Shown here: positions 57,292 to 64,000 of the stretch, one piece after another
Layout: each line of letters opens with the position of its first letter
Numbering within the stretch: the stretch's first letter is position 1
Origin: Streptococcus orisratti DSM 15617
GTDB taxonomy: Bacteria > Bacillota > Bacilli > Lactobacillales > Streptococcaceae
Reading direction: 5' to 3'
Length of the DNA stretch: 64,000 nucleotides
Assembly (NCBI RefSeq): GCF_000380105.1
Contig: NZ_KB904504.1
Span: forward strand, 218-64,217
The notes under the pieces: generated by a model
Database searches by the model: none
Seen by the model: the letters and a program-made list of their open reading frames with translations, nothing else
What the model was told of the DNA's origin: nothing
Program-made: the position numbers and the translations under genes

Positions 57292-58262
57292 AAACACTAT
57301 TGCAGAAGATATTAAATAGTCGATTTTCACTGGCTGTAGTTTCTATATTTTTCTCTATCATTCTTTTTTTGACAGCGGCTGCTAATAATTATAGTCGTGT
57401 AGGGACACAAATTTCAGGAGCAACCGAGACATATACCCATACGTTAACAGACGTGCCAATTGATATCAAATATGATAGTGATAAATATTATGTTAGTGGT
57501 TATTCGTATGAAGCACAGGTTTATTTGACCTCCACTAATCGTGTTAAATTAGATTCTGAGATTAATAGCGATACAAGGAGTTTCAAAGTTGTTGCTGATT
57601 TATCAAAAGCAGAAATTGGAACAGGGACAGTTACAGCAAAATTAAAAGTTACTAATCTTCCCTCAGGCCTTACAGCTACAGTATCGCCTAAGACTATTTC
57701 TATCACAATTGGCAAGAAGAAAACTGAGACGTTTTCTGTAGAAGGTAAGGTGGATGCAAGCCAGTTAGCAGATGGTTATGAACTAAAAAGTGTTTCAACA
57801 AATCTCTCCGAAGTCGAAGTAACTAGTGATGAAGCAACAATAGATCAGATTGATCATGTTGTTGCTAGTTTGCCAGATGATACCGTTCTTGATTCTGATT
57901 ATAGTGATAAAGTCACTCTACAGGCTGTCTCAACAGATGGTACGATTTTACCGAGTGTTATTAAACCAGCTAAAGCCGAGTTAAAAGTTGAAGTTAAAAA
58001 AATAACCAAGACAGTTCCCGTATCGCTAAAAGTTGTTGGTGATATGTCGGAAAGTTTATCAAATATTGATTACAAATTAAGTAATCAGACTGTAACAATT
58101 TCTGGTAGTCAGGAAGCTGTGGCAGCTGTAAATGAGGTTGTTGCAGAAGTTGATATTACAAATGTTACCAAAAATACCTCAAAAACAGTATCTTTAAGCG
58201 CTGATAACGTAACGATTGAACCAAATGTGGTCACTGTTCAGTTGACAGTTAAAAAGAAATAG
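57288..58262 (+). CDS. cdaR: CdaA regulator CdaR (YbbR-domain protein)
   Basis: 324 aa. One N-terminal membrane anchor (residues 12-32) precedes about three extracellular YbbR repeats, each with a V-x-V-x-G or similar beta-rich pattern. It binds CdaA and tunes its activity. It overlaps cdaA by ATGA. Confidence 0.93.
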   Translation: MKTLLQKILNSRFSLAVVSIFFSIILFLTAAANNYSRVGTQISGATETYTHTLTDVPIDIKYDSDKYYVSGYSYEAQVYLTSTNRVKLDSEINSDTRSFKVVADLSKAEIGTGTVTAKLKVTNLPSGLTATVSPKTISITIGKKKTETFSVEGKVDASQLADGYELKSVSTNLSEVEVTSDEATIDQIDHVVASLPDDTVLDSDYSDKVTLQAVSTDGTILPSVIKPAKAELKVEVKKITKTVPVSLKVVGDMSESLSNIDYKLSNQTVTISGSQEAVAAVNEVVAEVDITNVTKNTSKTVSLSADNVTIEPNVVTVQLTVKKK

Positions 58263-58286
58263 TAGATAATAACGAAGAATGACAAA

Positions 58287-58316
58287 GGGAGGAAGCGAGT
58301 TTATCGCGAAAAAATA
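58287..58316 (+). promoter_or_regulatory. glmM ribosome binding site set apart by a small hairpin
   Basis: GGGAGG (58287-58292) lies 24 bases before ATG 58317, too far for normal initiation. In between, GCGA-gttta-TCGC (58295-58307) can form a hairpin that would shorten the effective distance to about 11 bases. No closer ribosome binding site is visible. Confidence 0.4.
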
Positions 58317-59669
58317 ATGGGAAAATATTTTGGAACGGACGGTGTCCGTGGAGAAGCAAATGTTGAGTTAACACCTGAATTAGCCTTTAAACTTGGACGC
58401 TTTGGCGGATATGTTCTTAGCCAACACGAGGCTAGCCGTCCGCGCGTTTTTGTGGCTCGAGATACACGTATTTCGGGTGAAATGTTAGAGTCAGCCTTAG
58501 TTGCAGGCCTTCTGTCCGTCGGGATTGAAGTTTACAAACTTGGTGTTCTGGCTACCCCTGGTGTCTCTTATCTTGTCCGTACAGAAAATGCTAGCGCAGG
58601 TGTTATGATTTCAGCTAGTCATAATCCTGCTCTCGATAATGGCATTAAATTTTTCGGTGGAGATGGTTTCAAATTAGCTGATGACCAAGAGTTGGAAATC
58701 GAGGCTCTACTTGATGCTAATGAAGATACTTTGCCACGCCCATCAGCTCAAGGGCTTGGGACTGTTGTAGATTACCCAGAAGGTCTTCGCAAATATGAAA
58801 AATTCTTAGCATCAACTGGACTTGATCTTGAGGGAATGAAAGTTGCTCTTGATACAGCCAACGGTGCTGCCTCAACGACAGCTCGCGATGTATTCTTAGA
58901 CTTAGGTGCTGATATTACCGTTATTGGTGAACAACCAGATGGTCTGAATATCAATGATGGTATTGGCTCAACTCATCCTGAAAAATTACAAGAAACGGTC
59001 AAAGAGGTTGGCGCCAATATTGGTCTTGCCTTTGATGGTGACAGCGATCGATTGATTGCTGTTGATGAAAATGGTGAAATTGTTGACGGTGACAAGGTTA
59101 TGTATATTATCGGTAAACACTTAGCTAGTAAGGGGCTTTTGGCTAAAAATACCATTGTAACGACAGTTATGTCCAACCTTGGTTTCCACAAAGCTCTTGA
59201 CCGTGAGGGGATTAACAAGACTATTACAGCCGTTGGTGATCGCTATGTCGTTGAAGAAATGCGTAAATCGGGCTATAATCTTGGTGGTGAGCAATCAGGT
59301 CATGTAATCATCATGGACTACAACACTACTGGTGACGGTCAGCTGACAGCTATCCAATTGACCAGGGTCATGAAAGAAACTGGTAAGCCACTTTCAGAAC
59401 TTGCTGCCGAAGTTACCATTTATCCACAAAAGTTGGTCAATATCCGTGTTGAAAATAGCATGAAAACAAAAGCTATGGAAGTCCCAGCTATCGCAAGTGT
59501 TATTGAAAAAATGGAAGCAGAAATGGCAGGCAACGGTCGTATTCTAGTACGTCCAAGTGGAACAGAGCCATTACTTCGTGTTATGGCAGAAGCGCCAACA
59601 CATGAAGAAGTTGATTACTATGTAGATACTATTGCAGATGTAGTCCGCTCAGAAATTGGTCTTGACTAA
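58317..59669 (+). CDS. glmM: Phosphoglucosamine mutase
   Basis: 450 aa. The phosphoserine loop is ISASHNP with Ser101, the metal loop is [12 protein letters not shown] and the phosphate-binding end is [12 protein letters not shown]. It makes glucosamine-1-phosphate for UDP-GlcNAc and thus for peptidoglycan and the rhamnan primer. It is the third gene of the cda operon; GlmM is known to bind and inhibit CdaA. Confidence 0.97.
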   Translation: MGKYFGTDGVRGEANVELTPELAFKLGRFGGYVLSQHEASRPRVFVARDTRISGEMLESALVAGLLSVGIEVYKLGVLATPGVSYLVRTENASAGVMISASHNPALDNGIKFFGGDGFKLADDQELEIEALLDANEDTLPRPSAQGLGTVVDYPEGLRKYEKFLASTGLDLEGMKVALDTANGAASTTARDVFLDLGADITVIGEQPDGLNINDGIGSTHPEKLQETVKEVGANIGLAFDGDSDRLIAVDENGEIVDGDKVMYIIGKHLASKGLLAKNTIVTTVMSNLGFHKALDREGINKTITAVGDRYVVEEMRKSGYNLGGEQSGHVIIMDYNTTGDGQLTAIQLTRVMKETGKPLSELAAEVTIYPQKLVNIRVENSMKTKAMEVPAIASVIEKMEAEMAGNGRILVRPSGTEPLLRVMAEAPTHEEVDYYVDTIADVVRSEIGLD

Positions 59670-59675
59670 TATGAA

Positions 59676-59707
59676 TTTCCTCCTAGGTTAGTCCTAGGGG
59701 GATTTTT
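59676..59707 (+). terminator. cdaA-cdaR-glmM terminator
   Basis: TTCCTCCTAGG pairs with CCTAGGGGGA around TTAGT, followed by six T, seven bases after the glmM stop. Confidence 0.88.
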
Positions 59708-59748
59708 TGCACAAAATATGATAAAATAGCGGAAAGGATAGACTTGAG

Positions 59749-60258
59749 GTGATAAAATTGAAACTTACTTGTGATTTTGAAAACCACGTTATTCCGGATG
59801 TTTATAGTAAAAAGTCTAGTATTCAAGTTCAGGGAAATGCTGTGATTTCCTTTCCGTTTGCGGTGGAAGATCTTCCAAAAGGAACACAGACACTGGCTTG
59901 GACTTTTGTTGATTATGATTCTATACCTGTTTGCGGCTTTGCTTATATTCATTGGGTAGTGGCTAACGTACCGGCCGACAAAACTCGGATAGAAGAGGAT
60001 TTTTCAAGACAGGACAAAAATCATCTAAAGGGTAAGAATAGTTTGGTCAGTAAGTTTTTAGATACTGATTATTCAGCTATTGATGATAGTTATATGGGGC
60101 CTTATCCACCCGACAAAGATCATATTTACACATTGACGGTTTATGCTTTGGATACGGCATTAACCTTATCAGAAGGTTTTTACATGAATGACTTGCTTCA
60201 TGCTATGGAAGGACATCTGCTGGACAAGACCAGTTTAGAGCTTATTGGTAAATGTTAA
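59749..60258 (+). CDS. PEBP-family (YbhB/YbcL-like) protein
   Basis: 169 aa phosphatidylethanolamine-binding-protein fold: SFPFAVEDLPKGTQTLAWTFVDYDS, FAYIHWVVANVP and YMGPYPPDKDHIYTLTVYALD, with the G-P-x-P-P-x-x-x-H-x-Y signature. Function in bacteria is unclear. Start is GTG 59749 (GGAAAGGA 10 bases upstream) or TTG 59758 (GAGGTG 6 bases upstream); both fit. Confidence 0.85.
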   Translation: MIKLKLTCDFENHVIPDVYSKKSSIQVQGNAVISFPFAVEDLPKGTQTLAWTFVDYDSIPVCGFAYIHWVVANVPADKTRIEEDFSRQDKNHLKGKNSLVSKFLDTDYSAIDDSYMGPYPPDKDHIYTLTVYALDTALTLSEGFYMNDLLHAMEGHLLDKTSLELIGKC

Positions 60259-60299
60259 GCGGTTTTGATCATTTGAATGAACAAGAATGAGGAGGAGAT

Positions 60300-60953
60300 A
60301 TGCAGCATTCAAGTTGGCATGAGTTGATTAAAAAAGAGTTGCCTGAGGGCTATTTTTCGCAAATCAATCATTTTATGGACAATGCTTATAGTCAAGGAAC
60401 AGTTTATCCACCACGCGATAAGGTTTTTAATGCTATTCAGACAACGCCTTTAGAAGATGTCAAAGTTGTTATCATTGGTCAGGATCCTTATCATGGTCCT
60501 AAGCAGGCACAAGGGCTGTCTTTTTCAGTACCAGATGATTTGCCTGCTCCACCCTCCCTCCAAAACATCCTCAAAGAACTTTTGGATGACATTGGTCTTC
60601 GCAAACACCATGATTTGACGCCTTGGGCACAGCAGGGGGTACTTCTGCTCAACGCTTGTCTGACTGTTCCAGCAGGACAGGCCAATGGTCACGTAGGATT
60701 GATTTGGGAACCATTTACGGATGCCATTATTCGGGTGGTTAATGCGCAAGCGCATCCTGTTGTTTTTATCCTTTGGGGTGGCTACGCGCGTAAGAAAAAA
60801 ACTCTTATTACTAATCCCATCCATCATGTCATTGAATCGGCTCACCCGAGTCCCCTGTCAGCCTACCGCGGTTTCTTTGGCAGTCGTCCCTTCTCAAGGG
60901 CTAATGCATTTCTTGAAGAGGATAATCTTGAACCCATTGATTGGTTACAATAG
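60300..60953 (+). CDS. ung: Uracil-DNA glycosylase
   Basis: 217 aa family 1 enzyme. The water-activating motif is GQDPYHG with Asp62, and the minor-groove loop is [11 protein letters not shown] with its histidine. It removes uracil from DNA in base-excision repair. GAGGAG lies upstream. pyrC follows after 41 bases and may be co-transcribed. Confidence 0.97.
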   Translation: MQHSSWHELIKKELPEGYFSQINHFMDNAYSQGTVYPPRDKVFNAIQTTPLEDVKVVIIGQDPYHGPKQAQGLSFSVPDDLPAPPSLQNILKELLDDIGLRKHHDLTPWAQQGVLLLNACLTVPAGQANGHVGLIWEPFTDAIIRVVNAQAHPVVFILWGGYARKKKTLITNPIHHVIESAHPSPLSAYRGFFGSRPFSRANAFLEEDNLEPIDWLQ

Positions 60954-60994
60954 TTAGTTTGCTTGGATTCAAAAATAGAAATAAGGAGAAGAAG

Positions 60995-62266
60995 ATGCTT
61001 TTAATTAAAAATGGTCGTGTCGTTGATCCAAAATCTGGCTTTGACCAGACTGCAGATGTTCTGGTAGATGGCAAGAAGGTTGTAAAAATAGCAGAGCAGA
61101 TTGAGGCAGATGGTGCAGATATCATTGATGCAACAGGATTGGTTGTTGCCCCTGGTCTGGTTGATATTCATGTGCATTTCCGTGAACCGGGTCAGACACA
61201 CAAAGAAGACATCCATACAGGAGCACTAGCTGCTGCAGCTGGTGGTGTGACGACGGTTGTCATGATGGCTAATACCAATCCAACCATTTCAGATGTCGAA
61301 ACGCTGGAAGAGGTCTTAACCAGCGCAGCCAAGGAAAATATTCACATCTATACTAATGCAACGGTAACGAGAAACTTTGATGGTCAGCATCTAACAGACT
61401 TCAAGGCGCTTTTGGCAGCTGGGGCTGTTTCTTTTTCTGATGATGGTATTCCCCTTCAAAGTTCTAAGGTGGTTAAGGAAGCTTTGGACTTGGCGAAAGA
61501 AAATCATACCTTTATCGCCTTGCATGAAGAAGATCCAGAGCTCAATGGCATTCTTGGTTTTAACGAAGGGATTGCCCGTGATAAATTCCATTTTTGTGGG
61601 GCGACTGGTGTGGCCGAATACAGTATGATTGCGCGTGATGTTATGATTGCTTATGACCGTCAGGCTCACTTGCATATCCAGCATTTGTCCAAGGCAGAGT
61701 CTGTTAAAGTTGTTGCCTTTACTCAGCAGCTGGGGGCTAATATTACAGCAGAAGCAGCACCGCAGCATTTTTCAAAAACAGAAGACTTACTACTCATCAA
61801 AGGCAGTAATGCCAAGATGAATCCGCCTTTGCGGACTGAAAAGGATCGCTTGGCTGTCATTGAAGGTCTAAAATCGGGTGTCATTTCGGTCATTGCGACT
61901 GACCACGCCCCTCATCACGCCGATGAGAAAAATGTGGAGGACATCACCAAAGCACCATCTGGTATGACAGGACTTGAAACATCCTTATCGCTTGGCTTGA
62001 CCAACTTGGTGGCGACTGGGGAACTATCGCTCTTGGACTTTTTGGCTAAAATGACTATAAATCCTTCATCACTTTATGACTTTGATGCAGGTTACTTAGC
62101 TGAAAATGGCCCAGCAGACATTGTGATTTTTGCTGATAAGGAAGAACGTATCGTATCAGAACATTTCGCCTCTAAGGCCTCTAATTCACCATTTATCGGT
62201 GAAACACTGCAAGGTGTGGTTAAATACACCATCTGCGAGGGTCAAATAGTGTATAAAAATTGTTAG
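60995..62266 (+). CDS. pyrC: Dihydroorotase
   Basis: 423 aa class I dihydroorotase. Metal ligands are seen in [10 protein letters not shown], the loop [26 protein letters not shown] and ATDHAPHH. Third step of pyrimidine synthesis. I start at 60995 ([11 protein letters not shown]) behind AAGGAG; the longer frame from 60941 lies inside ung. No PyrR-type attenuator is seen upstream. Confidence 0.95.
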   Translation: MLLIKNGRVVDPKSGFDQTADVLVDGKKVVKIAEQIEADGADIIDATGLVVAPGLVDIHVHFREPGQTHKEDIHTGALAAAAGGVTTVVMMANTNPTISDVETLEEVLTSAAKENIHIYTNATVTRNFDGQHLTDFKALLAAGAVSFSDDGIPLQSSKVVKEALDLAKENHTFIALHEEDPELNGILGFNEGIARDKFHFCGATGVAEYSMIARDVMIAYDRQAHLHIQHLSKAESVKVVAFTQQLGANITAEAAPQHFSKTEDLLLIKGSNAKMNPPLRTEKDRLAVIEGLKSGVISVIATDHAPHHADEKNVEDITKAPSGMTGLETSLSLGLTNLVATGELSLLDFLAKMTINPSSLYDFDAGYLAENGPADIVIFADKEERIVSEHFASKASNSPFIGETLQGVVKYTICEGQIVYKNC

Positions 62267-62500
62267 TCTAGCCATTCTCAGAATACAATATACGGTTAGA
62301 TCTTATCAGTTACAATGGAATATACAGCAATTATCAAAAATTTATCATCAACTTTATCGTGATTACTGTTCTGATTTACTGAAACATCATCACAACATCA
62401 GTTTATCTAAAATTTCGGACGAATCTGAATAGGTTACACTTTTAGCTGTTAGTAAGGTTTTTTTGCTATAATAGGCATATCAAAAAAGTTGGGGAAACTT
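62267..62500 (+). promoter_or_regulatory. Leader of the relP operon
   Basis: No gene and no clear terminator for pyrC. An extended -10 TG-C-TATAAT at 62464-62472 lies 28 bases before ATG 62501; GGGGAAA is the ribosome binding site. The rest is AT-rich sequence in which I see no feature. Confidence 0.6.
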
Positions 62501-63124
62501 ATGGAAAAAACGATTTATGGGCCTTACCTTGCCTATCTTCCCTTGATATTGGAGGATTTTAGCAATCGGATTAAGCAAAAAAATAAGGAAGTTAAAGCTG
62601 AGACTGGCTACAAACTTTATGAGCATTTCATTGCTCGTATCAAGACGTCCAAAAGCATGACAGAAAAATGTCATCGAAAGGAACTGCCAGCCACTGCACA
62701 ATCTGCTTTGAAGGAAATTCGTGATAGTATTGGGATAAGGATTGTGTGCGGTTTTGTAGATGATATTTACAAAATTGTAGAGATTATTCGCAATTTCGAT
62801 GACTGTAGTATCGCTGTTGAAAAAGATTACATCCAAAATGCTAAGCCTAACGGCTATCGTTCTTACCACTTGATTGTGGAACTTTCAACTGATTTTCCAG
62901 ATTGTTTGGGAAATGAGCGAGGATCGTACTTTATTGAGATTCAGCTGCGCACCATTGCTCAAGATTCTTGGGCTAGTTTGGAGCATCAGATGAAGTACAA
63001 GCACGATATTAAGAATCCTAAGCGAATTGTGCGGGAATTGAAGCGTTGCGCTGATGAATTAGCTTCTTGTGATTTAACCATGCAAACGATTCGCAATCTG
63101 ATTCAAGAAAGTTCGGGTGATTAA
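62501..63124 (+). CDS. relP: Small alarmone synthetase RelP
   Basis: 207 aa, synthetase domain only. Motifs include RIKTSKSMTEK, DSIGIRIVCGFVDDIY, KPNGYRSYHLIVEL and IEIQLRTIAQDSWASLEHQMKYK (the E-x-Q-x-R-T/S nucleotide site). It makes (p)ppGpp without a hydrolase domain. In S. mutans relP is co-transcribed with the relRS two-component genes, as here. I use ATG 62501 behind GGGG rather than the TTG at 62489. Confidence 0.93.
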   Translation: MEKTIYGPYLAYLPLILEDFSNRIKQKNKEVKAETGYKLYEHFIARIKTSKSMTEKCHRKELPATAQSALKEIRDSIGIRIVCGFVDDIYKIVEIIRNFDDCSIAVEKDYIQNAKPNGYRSYHLIVELSTDFPDCLGNERGSYFIEIQLRTIAQDSWASLEHQMKYKHDIKNPKRIVRELKRCADELASCDLTMQTIRNLIQESSGD

Positions 63125-63125
63125 G

Positions 63126-63803
63126 ATGAAAATACTTATTGCAGAAGATGAAGTTCAAATGAACCGTGTTCTAACAACGGCTTTGACACATGAAGGCTAC
63201 GAAGTTGATTCTGTTTACGATGGTCAAGCGGCTGTTGATTTAGCAAGTCATAATGCCTATGATGTTATGGTTATGGATATCATGATGCCTATTAAAACTG
63301 GTGTTGAAGCTGTTCAGGAAATCCGTCGGACGGGCAACCAGACACATATCATCATGCTAACAGCCATGGCTGAGGTTGATGATCGTGTTAATGGGCTTGA
63401 TTCTGGGGCAGATGATTATTTGACAAAACCTTTTTCACTCAAAGAATTACTAGCACGCCTTCGTTCCATGGCGAGACGGGTTGACACCACTTTCACTTCA
63501 AAAGTCTTGACTGTAGGCTCTGTGACTTTAAAAGTTGGAGAGCAGGAATTGGTCAGCCACAATACTATTCGTTTGGCCGGTAAAGAGTCGAAGATGTTGG
63601 AATTTTTCATGCTAAACGTTGGTAAAAAACTGTCGACTAAGCAACTATTTAATCATGTTTGGGCTAATGAGGCTGATGAAGATGTTGATGAAGGTTATGT
63701 CTTTATTTATGTATCCTATCTCCGTCAAAAACTCAAAGCAATTGGAGCTAATGTTAGCATCCTTGGAGAAGAAGATGGTGATTATCAATTGGTAGAAATG
63801 TAG
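63126..63803 (+). CDS. relR: Response regulator RelR
   Basis: 225 aa OmpR/PhoB type. The receiver has Asp7/Glu8 (IAEDEV), phospho-acceptor Asp51 (VMVMDIMMP) and the LTKPF lysine. The DNA-binding winged helix covers about 130-225. I use ATG 63126, one base after the relP stop region. Its partner kinase gene follows. Confidence 0.92.
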   Translation: MKILIAEDEVQMNRVLTTALTHEGYEVDSVYDGQAAVDLASHNAYDVMVMDIMMPIKTGVEAVQEIRRTGNQTHIIMLTAMAEVDDRVNGLDSGADDYLTKPFSLKELLARLRSMARRVDTTFTSKVLTVGSVTLKVGEQELVSHNTIRLAGKESKMLEFFMLNVGKKLSTKQLFNHVWANEADEDVDEGYVFIYVSYLRQKLKAIGANVSILGEEDGDYQLVEM

Positions 63804-63811
63804 GTGTTGCC

Positions 63812-64000
63812 ATGCTTCGTAAACTAAGGATACGCTTTATTGGAATAGCTTCTGTTGCTATTTTGATCGTTTTATTTTCTGTGGTGGGGGTCTTAAATTC
63901 AGCTCGCTATCTTCAAACACGCAATGAAATAAATCGCATTTTATCAATTTTGACGGATAATAATGGAAAATTTCCGAGTTTATCTGAAACCTCAAAAGAA
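63812..64000 (+). CDS. relS: Sensor histidine kinase RelS (partial, cut by window end)
   Basis: Only the first 63 codons are present (MLRKLRIRFIGIASVAILIV...). They show one membrane segment (about 9-28) and the start of an extracellular loop. The identity as kinase comes from position after relR, not from visible kinase motifs. Confidence 0.7.
   Translation, partial: MLRKLRIRFIGIASVAILIVLFSVVGVLNSARYLQTRNEINRILSILTDNNGKFPSLSETSKE

Overview
The window is a low-GC Gram-positive chromosome segment from a Streptococcus. This rests on gene content and order: a complete rhamnan (Lancefield-type, rgp/gac) wall-polysaccharide cluster, a Sip-like LysM surface protein, a mevalonate operon with type 2 isopentenyl isomerase, MurT/GatD, cdaA-cdaR-glmM, a relP-relR-relS set, a BOX-like repeat and mostly extended -10 (TGnTATAAT) promoters. 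I cannot fix the species. No rRNA, tRNA, CRISPR array or prophage was seen.

Layout. 0.2-2.6 kb: ftsK/spoIIIE. 3.3-9.5 kb: five co-directional genes (two exporter-fold ABC half-transporters, then ECF S, T and fused A components) that resemble the siaDEFGH haem part of group A streptococci but lack the receptor genes. 9.8-14.8 kb: housekeeping block DUF3397, rplK-rplA, pyrH-frr, cvfB. 14.9-21.8 kb: msrA, a dead GNAT gene, yozE, S51 peptidase, Nudix, Sip-like protein, MFS carrier, phoH, GNAT. 22.3-36.0 kb: rhamnan backbone genes rgpA-F, the glycerol-phosphate transferase (gacH/sccH type) and side-chain genes (gacI-L type), followed at 36.4 kb by a secreted ChW-CHAP protein and a broken IS630-family element.

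39-49 kb is the most interesting part. A LysR regulator and an aldo/keto reductase lie divergent from two paralogous operons. Each operon joins a polar-amino-acid-type ABC importer (anchored binding protein plus two permeases; one ATPase serves both) to a uroporphyrinogen-decarboxylase-superfamily protein. One of these proteins carries the H-x-C...C zinc signature of methyl-transferring relatives; the other has H-x-H...C. The two operons share a nearly identical 91-bp promoter/leader, and the first has a CmbR/CysR-like operator. I infer a co-regulated uptake and methyl-transfer system for a small, possibly sulfur-containing compound.

49.5-54 kb: mevalonate operon (mvaK1, mvaD, mvaK2, a GNAT, fni). 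54.2-56.3 kb (minus strand): gatD, murT. 56.4-59.7 kb: cdaA, cdaR, glmM. 59.7-62.3 kb: PEBP-like protein, ung, pyrC. 62.5 kb to the end: relP, relR and the start of relS.

Mobile or decayed DNA: three copies of a ~165-bp near-palindromic repeat (3.03, 21.98 and 37.95 kb), one BOX-like element, an IS630 relic with a hairpin mini-element made of its ends, and relics of a GNAT gene and a TfoX-like gene.
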